A stretch of DNA of 64,000 bases from Pedobacter puniceum. GTDB taxonomy: Bacteria; Bacteroidota; Bacteroidia; Sphingobacteriales; Sphingobacteriaceae. The stretch lies in the NCBI RefSeq assembly GCF_009674685.1, contig NZ_WKJI01000003.1, positions 124,001-188,000 on the forward strand. Reading direction: 5' to 3'. Of the stretch, positions 50,296 to 60,365 are shown piece by piece (positions within the stretch are counted from its first letter, which is position 1; each line of letters opens with the position of its first letter). The position numbers and the translations under genes are program-made. The notes under the pieces were generated by a model that saw nothing but the letters and a program-made list of their open reading frames with translations, ran no database searches and had not been told where the DNA came from.

Positions 50296-53200
50296 ATGGA
50301 AAGAAAGATTTTACTATTTCTATGTCTTTTCTCGCTCAGTTTATTTGCTTTTGGACAGAACCTTAGTGTAACAGGTAAGGTTTCTGATGCTCAAGGCGAA
50401 CCACTGATAGGGGTTGCAGTATTGTTAAAAGGCTCTAACATTGCTACACAGACAAACGCTCTAGGGAACTACACTATAAGTGTCCCACCTAATGGAACCT
50501 TAGTATTTACTTATCTGGGTTACTCAACTCAGGAAATTGCTATTAATAACCGTACTACTATCAATGCTACACTGGCCGAGTCTTCTCAAAGTCTTGAACA
50601 AGTAGTGGTAATTGGTTATGGTACACAAAGAAAAAGAGACTTAACAGGTTCTATAACTTCTATTAAAGGAGAAGATATAGAAAAGTCTCCTAACGTTAAC
50701 CCATTATCTTCTTTACAAGGTAAAGTTGCTGGTTTAACTATTGTAAATAGTGGTGTACCGGGTGCTGCACCAACTGTAAGAATTAGGGGGGTAAATAGTA
50801 CTAACGCTTCCAATCCAATTTATGTAGTTGATGGTGTTATCCAAACCAATATAGATTATGTAAACCAAGGAGATATTGAAAGTATTGAAGTATTAAAAGA
50901 TCCTTCATCAACTGCTATTTTTGGGGTTCAAGGTGGTAATGGTGTCATTGTTGTTACTACTAAAAGAGCTGCTAAGGGGCAAACAAGAGTTTCTTTACAA
51001 AGCTCAGCAGGTATACAATCTGTACCTGATAAAATTGATGTGGTTGATGCAGAGGGTTTTAGAAGATTGTACACTGCGCAATTGGCAAATTTAAATGCAG
51101 CACCTTTTGATTTTACAAATTATACTGCTAATACAGATTGGCAAGACTTAATTTTTAAAACTGCTGCAATGCAAAATCATAACCTAAGTATTTCAAACAG
51201 TGGCGAAAAAACAACTACTTTATTAAGTATTGGCTATAACAATCAAGAAGGTGTTTTAAGAAACACCAATTTCCAACGTTTTAATGTGCGTTTTAATGAA
51301 GAGATTAGAATAAACGATAACATTAAAGTTGGTGGAGATATTGTAGGTTCTCATTATATTGTTGATCCTTCTGATGTAAGTTTTAATAATGCGTTAAGGG
51401 CAGTGCCAATTGTTCCGGTGCAAGAAGATGCTAATACTTATTATAGTATGCCTTCTTTCCAAAGAGCCCAAGTAGGTAACCCAATTGCAGCATTAAATAG
51501 AAGTGATGGAACCGAGATTAACAAAGGCTATCGTGTAGTAGGTAATATTTTTGGAGAAGTAACCTTCTTAAAGAACTTTAAATGGCGCTCTGCTTTTTAT
51601 AGTGATTTAGCTTTTAATGGTTCTAGAAATTATTCTCGCTTACCTTATACTTTTATTAACCTAGGAGAAGGTACAGCACCTACTACCAGAACTGTTGATA
51701 ATAATGTTAGAACTTCTGTAGGGCAAAGTCAAAACGAGTTCCGTAGATACCAACAAGACCATACTCTTACTTTTGATAAAACCATTAATGAAAATCATAA
51801 AGTAACAGCACTTGCGGGTTTTAGTTCTCTCTATACTGGTAGTACTGGTCTATCAGCAAGTAGAAGAGATACCACTTTAAATATTCCAGATAGTCCAGAC
51901 TTTTGGTATTTAAATATCATTAATAACTCTAATCCTGCTGCATCTGTAGGAGGAAGTGGTTCAGAGTCTGCTCAACTATCTTATTTTGCTAGAGTAAACT
52001 ATGCTTACAAGAATAAATATCTAGTAAATCTATCAGCTAGAAGAGACGGAATTTCAAAATTTGCTCCTGAAAATAGATGGGGAACTTTTGGTAGCGTAGG
52101 TCTAGGATGGGTTGCTAGTGAAGAAGATTTCTTTAAGGTAGAAAAAATAGATTTTTTAAAATTAAGAGCCGCGTGGGGTACTTTAGGTAATGCCAATGGT
52201 TTTGGTGAGAATTTATATTTACCAGGCTTAAATGTTACTGATGTGGGTGTGTTTGGTGATAATGTTTTTCCATCGGTTACACCAGCTTATATCCCAGACC
52301 CTAGTCTAAGATGGGAGGTTGTAAGAGGATTTGATATGGGTCTTGAGTTAAAAGCTTTAGATTACAGATTTAGTGCTGATATAGCGTTTTATGATAGAAA
52401 AACGACTGATATTATTACTTCTGTAACTATACCAAATCAAACACTACCTTATAGAACCAATTTAGGTGATATAACCAACAGAGGTATTGAGGTGGCTTTA
52501 GGTTGGAATGACAAAATTGGAAATGATTTTAAATATTCATTCTCACCAAACTTTAGTTATAACCGAAATAAAGTAGAGTCTATAGGTAATAATTTTAATT
52601 TCCAGCTTTTAGGTAATGGTGGAGCTAATAGAACAACTTCTGGAGAACCAATTGGTTATTTCTTCGGATATCGCCAAACTGGTATTATCCAATCTACAGC
52701 AGATTTAGATAGAACGCCAGCTTTTGGAGATTCACTTCCGGGTGATATTTCTTATGCAGATACCAATGGCGATGGTGTAATTACTCCGGCAGACCGTGTG
52801 AATTTAGGTAATCCTTTCCCTAATTTCAATTACGGATTAAATCTTTCTTTTAGCTACAAAAAGTTTGATGCCATGATTGAAGGTCAGGGTGTAGCTGGTA
52901 ACTATGTTTATACGCAAAGAAGAATGGCAAGTTTTGCTATCGTTAATTATGAAAGTAATAGGCTTAACGCATGGTCTGGCCCTGGAACTTCTAATGTTGA
53001 GCCAATTCTAGATAATACTAGAGCTAATAATCAACTGTTTAGCTCTTACTATTTAGAACTTGGAGATTACTTCCGATTAAGAACCGTACAATTAGGCTAT
53101 ACAGTTGATACCAAGGCCTTGACTAAAATTGGTATGAAATCTTTAAGACTATATGTAAGTGGGCAAAACATAAAAACTTGGAGCAAAACTACGGGATATA

Positions 53201-53301
53201 CACCAGAAGCACCTTTATCACCTATTCTAGGTGCTGGCGCTGATAATGGTTTATTCCCATTGCCTGCGATTTACACATTTGGTATTAATGCAACATTTTA
53301 A
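50296..53301 (+). CDS. SusC-like TonB-dependent outer membrane transporter
   Basis: The 1001-residue protein has a signal peptide (about 1-21), then a carboxypeptidase-like domain (VTGKVSDAQGEPLIGV), the VVVIGYGTQ motif, a plug domain (TGSITSIKG, NPLSSLQGKVAGL, IYVVDGV) and a long 22-strand barrel ending in a terminal phenylalanine. It imports oligosaccharides across the outer membrane with energy from TonB. It is followed 11 bases later by its SusD partner. The size is normal. Confidence 0.97.
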   Translation: MERKILLFLCLFSLSLFAFGQNLSVTGKVSDAQGEPLIGVAVLLKGSNIATQTNALGNYTISVPPNGTLVFTYLGYSTQEIAINNRTTINATLAESSQSLEQVVVIGYGTQRKRDLTGSITSIKGEDIEKSPNVNPLSSLQGKVAGLTIVNSGVPGAAPTVRIRGVNSTNASNPIYVVDGVIQTNIDYVNQGDIESIEVLKDPSSTAIFGVQGGNGVIVVTTKRAAKGQTRVSLQSSAGIQSVPDKIDVVDAEGFRRLYTAQLANLNAAPFDFTNYTANTDWQDLIFKTAAMQNHNLSISNSGEKTTTLLSIGYNNQEGVLRNTNFQRFNVRFNEEIRINDNIKVGGDIVGSHYIVDPSDVSFNNALRAVPIVPVQEDANTYYSMPSFQRAQVGNPIAALNRSDGTEINKGYRVVGNIFGEVTFLKNFKWRSAFYSDLAFNGSRNYSRLPYTFINLGEGTAPTTRTVDNNVRTSVGQSQNEFRRYQQDHTLTFDKTINENHKVTALAGFSSLYTGSTGLSASRRDTTLNIPDSPDFWYLNIINNSNPAASVGGSGSESAQLSYFARVNYAYKNKYLVNLSARRDGISKFAPENRWGTFGSVGLGWVASEEDFFKVEKIDFLKLRAAWGTLGNANGFGENLYLPGLNVTDVGVFGDNVFPSVTPAYIPDPSLRWEVVRGFDMGLELKALDYRFSADIAFYDRKTTDIITSVTIPNQTLPYRTNLGDITNRGIEVALGWNDKIGNDFKYSFSPNFSYNRNKVESIGNNFNFQLLGNGGANRTTSGEPIGYFFGYRQTGIIQSTADLDRTPAFGDSLPGDISYADTNGDGVITPADRVNLGNPFPNFNYGLNLSFSYKKFDAMIEGQGVAGNYVYTQRRMASFAIVNYESNRLNAWSGPGTSNVEPILDNTRANNQLFSSYYLELGDYFRLRTVQLGYTVDTKALTKIGMKSLRLYVSGQNIKTWSKTTGYTPEAPLSPILGAGADNGLFPLPAIYTFGINATF

Positions 53302-53312
53302 ATTTAATAGAC

Positions 53313-54854
53313 ATGAAAATGCTTAAAAACATAAAAACAAGTTACGGTGCTATGGCATTGTTAGCGATAGCATTATTCCTGAGTTCTTGTCAAAAAGATT
53401 TTTTGGATAGAATATCCCAAGGCGAATATAATCAGGATAATTATCCTTATCCGGAAGGAGCAGGTCCTTATGACCAATTTATAAACGGAGCTTATGCAAG
53501 CTTAAGAAGTTATGATGTAACCGTATTTCCATTTATTGCAGCAACAAGCTTTAGAAGTGATGATGCTGATAAAGGAAGTACACCAGCTGATAGCCCTGAT
53601 GGTTTACAGATGGATAATTTTACCCTTACACCAACCAATGGTTTAGTAAATGCTTTATGGTTAGGGCATTATAGATTAGTAAATAGCTGTAATTTTATTT
53701 TAGATAGGGTTGCTAAAGATCCTAACCCTAACACTCCAGAAGCTTTAAAAATTGATGCACAAGCACAAGCAAGATTTTTACGTGGCTATGCATACTTTAT
53801 GTTGGTAAGATGTTACGGAAGAGTACCTATCATAGACACAGTAATTTCAACAAACGTATCACAAGCAAATATTCCTCAAAGCACTCCAGCTCAGGTTTAT
53901 GCATTTATAGAACAAGATTTACAATTTGCTGCTAATAATTTATCACCAGCATCTGCTTATGATAGAAAATTTATTGGCAGAATTAATTCTGGGGCAGCAC
54001 ATGCTTTGTTAGCTAAAGTTTACTTAACACAAGGTAAATGGGCACAAGCAATGAATGAAGCAAATATTGTTATGACTTCTGGCGAGTATAATCTATCGGT
54101 TCCTTATGCCACCATCTTCAATGAAGAAGGAGAGAATTCTAAAGAGTCTATTTTTGAAGTACAAGCAACATCAACGCCTGCAGTACCAACAGATTTTGGC
54201 TCCCAGTATACCCAAGTACAAAGTGTTAGAGGTGTAAACGATTGGAATTTCGGTTGGGGCTTTAATGTACCAAGTACAGACTTAGCTAATGCTTATGAGC
54301 CCGGTGACCCTAGAAGAAGACGTACCATTTTCTATAGCGTACCAGATTCTGTAACTATTTTTGGCGAGCGTCCTCAAGCTGGTTTACCAAATCCTCGCTA
54401 TAATAATAAAGTATATACAAACCCAGCAAAAAGAGCTTTAATAAATAGTCGTTCTGGCTGGTGGATGAATGTACGCTTACTGCGTTATGCCGATGTAGTG
54501 TTGATGTATGCAGAAGCAGCTAACGAATTAGGTGGTACAGAAAATACAACCAAAGCTCTACAAGCCTTAAACAGCGTAAGGGCAAGAGCAAGAGGTACAA
54601 ACGCAAATATTTTACCTAATGTTACCACTACAGATCAAGAATTGTTACGTCAAGCTATAAGAAAAGAAAGAAGAATAGAATTGGCTATGGAGCATGATCG
54701 TTTCTTTGATTTAGTTAGATGGGGTACTGTAGCAACAGTTATGCAAGGGGTCGGCAAAAGCTTTGTCCCTGGTAAGCATGAGCTACTACCAATACCACAA
54801 GCTCAAATTGATTTAAGTAATGGAAGGTTAACTCAAAATCCAGGTTATAATTAA
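53313..54854 (+). CDS. SusD/RagB-family glycan-binding lipoprotein
   Basis: The 513-residue protein has a lipoprotein signal with the cysteine in LSSCQKD. It has the SusD helical TPR-like fold with features QARFLRGYAYFMLVRCYG, ALLAKVYLTQGKWAQAMNEA, the RYADVVLMYAEAANELGG segment and the C-terminal RKERRIELAMEHDRFFDLVRWG. It caps SusC at the cell surface and captures the glycan. Glycan specificity is not readable. It forms the core of the PUL together with the LamG gene 12 bases downstream. Confidence 0.96.
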   Translation: MKMLKNIKTSYGAMALLAIALFLSSCQKDFLDRISQGEYNQDNYPYPEGAGPYDQFINGAYASLRSYDVTVFPFIAATSFRSDDADKGSTPADSPDGLQMDNFTLTPTNGLVNALWLGHYRLVNSCNFILDRVAKDPNPNTPEALKIDAQAQARFLRGYAYFMLVRCYGRVPIIDTVISTNVSQANIPQSTPAQVYAFIEQDLQFAANNLSPASAYDRKFIGRINSGAAHALLAKVYLTQGKWAQAMNEANIVMTSGEYNLSVPYATIFNEEGENSKESIFEVQATSTPAVPTDFGSQYTQVQSVRGVNDWNFGWGFNVPSTDLANAYEPGDPRRRRTIFYSVPDSVTIFGERPQAGLPNPRYNNKVYTNPAKRALINSRSGWWMNVRLLRYADVVLMYAEAANELGGTENTTKALQALNSVRARARGTNANILPNVTTTDQELLRQAIRKERRIELAMEHDRFFDLVRWGTVATVMQGVGKSFVPGKHELLPIPQAQIDLSNGRLTQNPGYN

Positions 54855-54866
54855 TCTTATTAGGAT

Positions 54867-55760
54867 ATGAAATTTTTTAAAACATATATATCAGGAAAAT
54901 TAATGCTAAGTGCATTAATAAGCCTTGGTTTGCTATCTTCTTGCGAAAAAGATGGTAATCCTAATAATTTGCCAGATGTAAATCCGGCAGATTACGAAGG
55001 TAAAATTGATGGTTATACAAGTTCAGATGAGATTTTCCCTCGGAACCTGGTAGCTTATTGGTCTTTTGATGATACTAAAAACGAAGTAAAAAGCAATACA
55101 GCACCAACTCAAACAGCAAACGATTCTTTTGTTGATGGTGGCGTAAGAGGTAAAGCTATCAGCCTAAACAGCGGTTATTTGTATTATGCGACTCAAATAA
55201 ATGCATTTAAATCAGATTCATTAAAAAGCTTTACGCTTAGCCAGTGGGTTAAAATTACCAATAACGGTTCTAAAAGAACCATGATTTTTCAAATTGCAAG
55301 ACCCGGAATTTTTAACGGAAGTTTAGATTTTAGGTTAAATACCCAGAGTTTTCCTGCTACTACTACCAATACTTTAAGGATGAACCCAAGATTTACTACA
55401 GTTGGTGGCGGTTCTCAGGATAATTTAAATAGTACTTTATCCCCAACTATTGGTGCTGATAAATGGACACATCTAGTACTTAAATATGAAACAACTACTG
55501 GTGTATTTAATATGTGGGCTGACGGTGTAAATGTTGGTTCCTTTAATAATAGAGGTGTAGGTAATAACTTATTTAAATCTTATGAGCCAGGAGAAATTAT
55601 TATTGGTGGTAACTACAATACTATACCAGGTAAAACCATTGGTACAGATGCTACTTTCGCTAACATGGTTGGCCAAATAGATGAAATAAGAGTGTATAAT
55701 AGGGCTTTGCCTGATGCACACATCAGAGCTTTATATAATTTAGGTAAAGCAAACAAATAA
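54867..55760 (+). CDS. LamG-like surface lipoprotein
   Basis: The protein has 297 residues and a lipobox cysteine in LLSSCEKDGN. A LamG/concanavalin-like jelly roll domain spans about 60-290 (LVAYWSFDDTKNE, FTLSQWVKITN, MNMWADG-type strand, GQIDEIRVYNRALPDAHIRAL). In the third position of the SusCD operon it is the probable surface glycan-binding protein. Jelly-roll proteins can also be inactive enzymes, and no catalytic residues were identified. Confidence 0.85.
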   Translation: MKFFKTYISGKLMLSALISLGLLSSCEKDGNPNNLPDVNPADYEGKIDGYTSSDEIFPRNLVAYWSFDDTKNEVKSNTAPTQTANDSFVDGGVRGKAISLNSGYLYYATQINAFKSDSLKSFTLSQWVKITNNGSKRTMIFQIARPGIFNGSLDFRLNTQSFPATTTNTLRMNPRFTTVGGGSQDNLNSTLSPTIGADKWTHLVLKYETTTGVFNMWADGVNVGSFNNRGVGNNLFKSYEPGEIIIGGNYNTIPGKTIGTDATFANMVGQIDEIRVYNRALPDAHIRALYNLGKANK

Positions 55761-55774
55761 ATAGGTTGGTTTAG

Positions 55775-55830
55775 TTGTCATAATGGGCGGAGTTGGTAAA
55801 AATCCAGCTTCGCTCTGCCTGACAAATTTT
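55775..55830 (+). terminator. Imperfect long hairpin between the binding and enzyme genes
   Basis: TTGTCA (55775-55780) pairs with TGACAA (55820-55825), and inside it GGGCGGAG pairs imperfectly with CTCTGCCT. ATTTT follows. It lies in the 132-base gap after the LamG gene and could lower expression of the downstream enzyme genes relative to SusCD. Confidence 0.45.
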
Positions 55831-55892
55831 AATCTCTTTAAAATATAAATCCTGCCTTCTAGAAGATTAAGTGAAGACGTAAAAATGATATC

Positions 55893-57251
55893 ATGTTAAA
55901 ACCCTTTTTATCTGCCCTAGCCGCTGTTGTTATTATCCTTTCGGGATGTAGCAATGGTAAGAAAATCGTGAATACCCCTTTAGAAAATCAAAATAAGTTA
56001 AGTGATGAACAATTGATAGATTTGGTTCAAAAACAAACTTTTCAATATTTCTGGGATGGTGCAGAACCAAATTCGGGAGCCGGCAGAGAGCGTATCCATT
56101 TAGATAATTATTATCCACAAAATGATAGAAATGTAGTAGCTACAGGCGCTACAGGTTTTGGCTTAATGGCTATTATTAGTGCCATTGATAGGGGCTATGT
56201 AACCAAGGCAGAAGGTACAGCCCGATTAGAAAAAATACTCAATTTCTTAGAAAAAGCAGACCGTTTTCATGGTGCTTGGCCACATTGGTTAGAAGGTGAA
56301 ACCGGTAAAACCAAACCTTTTTCTACAAAAGATGATGGTGGCGATTTGGTAGAAACTTCTTTTGTAGCACAATCTCTTATTTGTATCAGAGAATATTTTA
56401 AATCAGGAAATACACAAGAAAAAGCTTTGGCTGCTAAGGCAGACCAGCTTTGGAAAGAAATAGATTTTAACTTTTACAGAAACAACCAAAACGTATTGTA
56501 TTGGCATTGGTCGCCAAATTACGCTTGGCAAATGAATTTTCCTGTAAAAGGATATAATGAATGTTTAATTATGTATGTGCTTGGAGCATCGTCTCCTACA
56601 TATCCTATCCCGGCAGAAGTTTACCACGAAGGATGGGCAAGAAACGGAGCCATCAAAACAAATGTTAGTGTTTATGGTCATCAAATTACATTAGACCATC
56701 AAGGAGAGAAAAATAGTGTAGGACCATTATTTTGGGCACATTATTCTTACCTAGGTTTAAACCCGAAAGGTTTAAAAGACCAATATGCAGATTATTGGCA
56801 ACAGAATAGAAATCACACTTTAGCTATTAGAGATTATTGTGTAGCAAACCCAAAAGGATTTAAAGGTTATGGGGAAAATAGTTGGGGTTTAACCGCTAGT
56901 TATTCTGTAAACGGCTATGCCGGCCATACCATTAACAGAGATTTAGGCGTAATCTCGCCAACAGCAGCTTTGTCTTCTTTTCCTTATACACCAGAAGAAT
57001 CTTTAAAAGCTATGCGCCATTGGTACGAGAATTTAGGCGATAAAGTATGGGGCAAATATGGTTTTTACGATGCTTTTTCTGAATCAGCAAACTGGTATCC
57101 AAAAAGATATTTAGGTATAGACCAAGGTCCAATTGTAGTGATGTTAGAAAATCATCGCAGCGGTTTACTATGGAATTTATTTATGAAAGCCCCCGAGGTG
57201 CAAGCCGGTTTAAAAAAATTAGGTTTCCAAAGTCCGTATATATCAAATTAA
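55893..57251 (+). CDS. GH144-like endo-beta-1,2-glucanase (PF10091 glucoamylase-type domain)
   Basis: The 452-residue lipoprotein has its lipobox cysteine in ILSGCSNG. The (alpha/alpha)6 barrel matches the PF10091 family: QTFQYFWDGAEPNSG, VVATGATGFGLMA, YWHWSPNYAWQM, GYNECLIMYVLG, GPLFWAHYSYLG and ENSWGLTASY. Characterised Bacteroidota members (GH144, for example from Chitinophaga) cut beta-1,2-glucan to sophorose. The family name 'glucoamylase' is historical. It sits just before the GH3 gene, six bases away. A related domain also occurs in cyclic glucan synthases. Confidence 0.85.
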   Translation: MLKPFLSALAAVVIILSGCSNGKKIVNTPLENQNKLSDEQLIDLVQKQTFQYFWDGAEPNSGAGRERIHLDNYYPQNDRNVVATGATGFGLMAIISAIDRGYVTKAEGTARLEKILNFLEKADRFHGAWPHWLEGETGKTKPFSTKDDGGDLVETSFVAQSLICIREYFKSGNTQEKALAAKADQLWKEIDFNFYRNNQNVLYWHWSPNYAWQMNFPVKGYNECLIMYVLGASSPTYPIPAEVYHEGWARNGAIKTNVSVYGHQITLDHQGEKNSVGPLFWAHYSYLGLNPKGLKDQYADYWQQNRNHTLAIRDYCVANPKGFKGYGENSWGLTASYSVNGYAGHTINRDLGVISPTAALSSFPYTPEESLKAMRHWYENLGDKVWGKYGFYDAFSESANWYPKRYLGIDQGPIVVMLENHRSGLLWNLFMKAPEVQAGLKKLGFQSPYISN

Positions 57252-57256
57252 TTACC

Positions 57257-59584
57257 ATGAAGAACAAGTTTTTTATTTTATTAGCCTTTACCGGATGTTG
57301 TATTGCCATATTAACAGCATGCGCACAACAAAAAAATATACAAAGCCGTCCACAAAATAAAATGGATGTCTTTATCAGTGATTTAATGTCTAAAATGACC
57401 ATTGAAGAAAAAATTGGTCAGTTAAATTTATTAACAGGTGGCGAAGCCATTACAGGTACTACCGGGAATTCTGATTTAGAAAATAAAGTAAAACGTGGTG
57501 AAGTGGGAGGCTTTTTTAGCTTAACTACGCCAGCCAGAATTAGAAAAGTTCAAGAACTTGCGGTTAACAACACTCGTCTAAAAATTCCCTTAATTTTTGG
57601 GTTAGATGTGATACATGGTTATAAAACAACTTTCCCTATTCCATTAGGTTTATCTGCCACTTGGGATATGCCTTTGATAGAAAAAACAGCTCGTATAGCA
57701 GCAGAAGAAGCTTCCGCAGATGGTATCAATTGGACTTTTTCGCCAATGGTAGATATTTCTAGAGACCCACGTTGGGGCCGCGTTTCTGAAGGTAATGGTG
57801 AAGACCCTTTTCTAGGTGCAGAAATAGCTAAGGCTATGGTTAAAGGTTACCAAGGAGATGATTTAGCTAAATACAATACCTTAATGGCTTGCGTAAAACA
57901 TTTTGCCCTTTACGGAGCTGGCGAAGCCGGAAGAGATTATAACACCGTTGATATGAGCAAAGTGAGGATGTATAACGAATTTATGCCTCCTTATAAAGCT
58001 GCTATAGAAGCAGGAGCAGGAAGTGTGATGACATCTTTTAACGAGATTGATGGTGTGCCAGCATCGGCAAACCAATGGTTGTTAACCGATTTATTACGTA
58101 AAGATTGGAAATTTGATGGCTTAGTAGTAACTGATTATACCGCTATCAATGAAATGATAGACCATGGCATAGGTAACTTACAAGAAGTATCAGCCAAAGC
58201 GGTAAAAGCGGGTGTAGATATGGATATGGTGGGCGAAGGTTTCTTAACAACTTTAAAAAAATCTTTAGATGAAGGTAAAGTTTCTGAAGCTGATATCAAC
58301 AGAGCTTGCAGATTGATTTTAGAAGCTAAATATAAATTAGGTTTGTTTGAAGACCCTTACCGTTATTGTAACGAGGAAAGAGCTAAAACAACCATTTTTA
58401 CTCCAGAAAACAGGAAATTTGCTCGTGAAGTTGCTGCTAAAAGTTTTGTGTTGTTAAAAAATGCACCTACTGCTGGGCATACAAATGCTGTATTACCTTT
58501 AAAAAGAACAGGAACTATTGCTTTAATTGGTCCTTTGGCAGATAGCCGGGTGAATATGCCAGGCACTTGGAGCGTTTCAACAGATTTAGCTAAAGCTGTT
58601 TCTGTAAAAGACGGTTTACAGCAAGTTGCTGGTCCGCAAGTGAAAATTCTCCATGCTTTAGGTTCTAATTTAATTGAAGATGCAGCCTATCAAGCTAGAG
58701 CAACCATGTTTGGAAGAGAAATTCCTAGAGACAATCGCCCCAAAGAGCAGGTTTTACAAGAAGCCATCGCTATTGCTAAAAAAGCCGATGTTATTGTTGC
58801 CGCTTTAGGTGAAAGCTCTGAAATGAGTGGCGAAAGTTCTAGCAGAACAGATATCCAAATCCCAAAAATACAAAGAGAGCTTTTAGAAGAATTGGTTAAA
58901 ACAGGTAAACCTGTGGTTTTAGTGTTGTTTACAGGCAGGCCTTTAGATTTAAGTTGGGAAGAAAAGAACGTTCCGGCTATCTTAAATACTTGGTTTGGTG
59001 GCACAGAAACAGGTTTGGCTATCGCCGATGTTTTATTTGGCGATGTTAATCCATCAGGAAAATTAACCGCTACTTTCCCTCAAAATATTGGGCAAATTCC
59101 TATGTATTATAATCATAAAAATACAGGCCGACCGTTAGCAGAAGGTAAATGGTTTACAAAGTTTAAATCAAATTATCTAGATGTGAGTAACGAGCCACTT
59201 TATCCTTTCGGGTATGGTTTAAGCTATACAACTTTTGATATTCAAGCACCTGTATTAGATAAAACTACCTTGCGTTCTGGCGAGCAAATCAACATCAGCG
59301 TAAGCGTAAAAAATACGGGTAAAGTAGATGGCGCAGAAGTTGTACAATTATATATTAGAGATTTGGTAGGCTCTATAACCAGACCAGTTAAAGAACTCAA
59401 GGGGTTCCAAAAAGTGTATTTAAAAGCTGGCGAAACTAAAAATCTTACTTTTACTTTAAGCGAGGAAGACTTGATGTTTTATAATAGTAATTTAGATTTT
59501 GTAGCAGAACCTGGTGATTTTAAAGTTTTTGTTGGAAATAGTTCTACAAATGTGAAATCTGCCGATTTTAAATTAGAAAAATGA
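57257..59584 (+). CDS. GH3 beta-glucosidase (BglX-like)
   Basis: I choose ATG 57257, six bases after the GH144 stop; it begins MKNKFFILLAFTGCC, a lipoprotein-like signal, whereas the more upstream start lies in the GH144 coding region. The protein has about 775 residues. The domains are the (beta/alpha)8 part, the alpha/beta sandwich and a C-terminal FnIII-like domain. The nucleophile aspartate is in GLVVTDYTAI and the likely acid/base glutamate is in GESSEMSGESSSR. It would split sophoro-oligosaccharides in the periplasm. The next gene overlaps its stop by four bases. Confidence 0.92.
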   Translation: MKNKFFILLAFTGCCIAILTACAQQKNIQSRPQNKMDVFISDLMSKMTIEEKIGQLNLLTGGEAITGTTGNSDLENKVKRGEVGGFFSLTTPARIRKVQELAVNNTRLKIPLIFGLDVIHGYKTTFPIPLGLSATWDMPLIEKTARIAAEEASADGINWTFSPMVDISRDPRWGRVSEGNGEDPFLGAEIAKAMVKGYQGDDLAKYNTLMACVKHFALYGAGEAGRDYNTVDMSKVRMYNEFMPPYKAAIEAGAGSVMTSFNEIDGVPASANQWLLTDLLRKDWKFDGLVVTDYTAINEMIDHGIGNLQEVSAKAVKAGVDMDMVGEGFLTTLKKSLDEGKVSEADINRACRLILEAKYKLGLFEDPYRYCNEERAKTTIFTPENRKFAREVAAKSFVLLKNAPTAGHTNAVLPLKRTGTIALIGPLADSRVNMPGTWSVSTDLAKAVSVKDGLQQVAGPQVKILHALGSNLIEDAAYQARATMFGREIPRDNRPKEQVLQEAIAIAKKADVIVAALGESSEMSGESSSRTDIQIPKIQRELLEELVKTGKPVVLVLFTGRPLDLSWEEKNVPAILNTWFGGTETGLAIADVLFGDVNPSGKLTATFPQNIGQIPMYYNHKNTGRPLAEGKWFTKFKSNYLDVSNEPLYPFGYGLSYTTFDIQAPVLDKTTLRSGEQINISVSVKNTGKVDGAEVVQLYIRDLVGSITRPVKELKGFQKVYLKAGETKNLTFTLSEEDLMFYNSNLDFVAEPGDFKVFVGNSSTNVKSADFKLEK

Positions 59585-60360
59585 GAATTTTAAGCAGCAT
59601 ATTATTATTAGTTATCCTGAGTTTTGAAATGAAAGCTCAGGATATTTCTAAGTTTAATGATGAAACTTTTATCTACAAAGGAGATACTTTGCCAGTAAGG
59701 GTTTTGTATCCTAAAAATTTTGATGCTACAAAAAAATATCCACTCGTACTGTTTTTACATGGTCGTGGCGAGAGCGGAAATAATAATAAAAGTCAGCTGA
59801 TACATGGCTCTAAATTATTTTTAGAAAAGCAGGATGAATTTCCTGCTATTGTGGTTTTTCCGCAATGTTCTAAAGATAGCTATTGGGCAAATGTGAACAT
59901 TGTTACAGATAAAGAAAAGGGCAAAAGGCATTTTAATTTTCAGCAAGGAGGTAAACCTACTAAAGCCATGTCTTTGCTGTTGGCTTATTTAAAAGAACTT
60001 AAAAAATTAGCTTATTTAGATGAGGATAGATTTTATGTAGGAGGCTTATCTATGGGTGGGATGGGAACTTATGAAATGTTACGTAGGCAGCCCAATACAT
60101 TTGCAGCAGCTTTTGCTATTTGTGGCGGAGACCATGTTAAAAATGTAAGAAAATATGCTCATAAGGTTAATTTATGGATTTTTCATGGGGCAAAAGATGA
60201 TGTTGTGATACCAGAATTTTCGTTGTTGATACATGAGGAATTGAAACGTTTAGGTGCAAAACCGAAGTATACGGTTTACCCGGATGCCAACCATAACAGT
60301 TGGGATCCTGCTTTCAAAGAGCCAGAAGTTTTACCTTGGTTGTTTTCGCATAAAAAATAA
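59581..60360 (+). CDS. Secreted alpha/beta-hydrolase esterase (PHB depolymerase/prolyl-oligopeptidase-like)
   Basis: The protein has 259 residues and a signal peptide (about 1-19). The triad is visible: serine in GGLSMGGMG, aspartate in HGAKDDVVIP and histidine in DANHNSWD. The oxyanion segment FLHGRGESG is near residue 60. Its ATG overlaps the GH3 stop, so it belongs to the PUL operon. Likely activity is removing ester groups from the glycan, although a peptidase-like role is also possible. Confidence 0.85.
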   Translation: MRILSSILLLVILSFEMKAQDISKFNDETFIYKGDTLPVRVLYPKNFDATKKYPLVLFLHGRGESGNNNKSQLIHGSKLFLEKQDEFPAIVVFPQCSKDSYWANVNIVTDKEKGKRHFNFQQGGKPTKAMSLLLAYLKELKKLAYLDEDRFYVGGLSMGGMGTYEMLRRQPNTFAAAFAICGGDHVKNVRKYAHKVNLWIFHGAKDDVVIPEFSLLIHEELKRLGAKPKYTVYPDANHNSWDPAFKEPEVLPWLFSHKK

Positions 60361-60365
60361 TACTG

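Noticed and set aside
57170-57256. Upstream in-frame start of the GH3 gene
   Set aside because: It lies inside the GH144 coding region and would bury the signal peptide; ATG 57257 gives a proper start.
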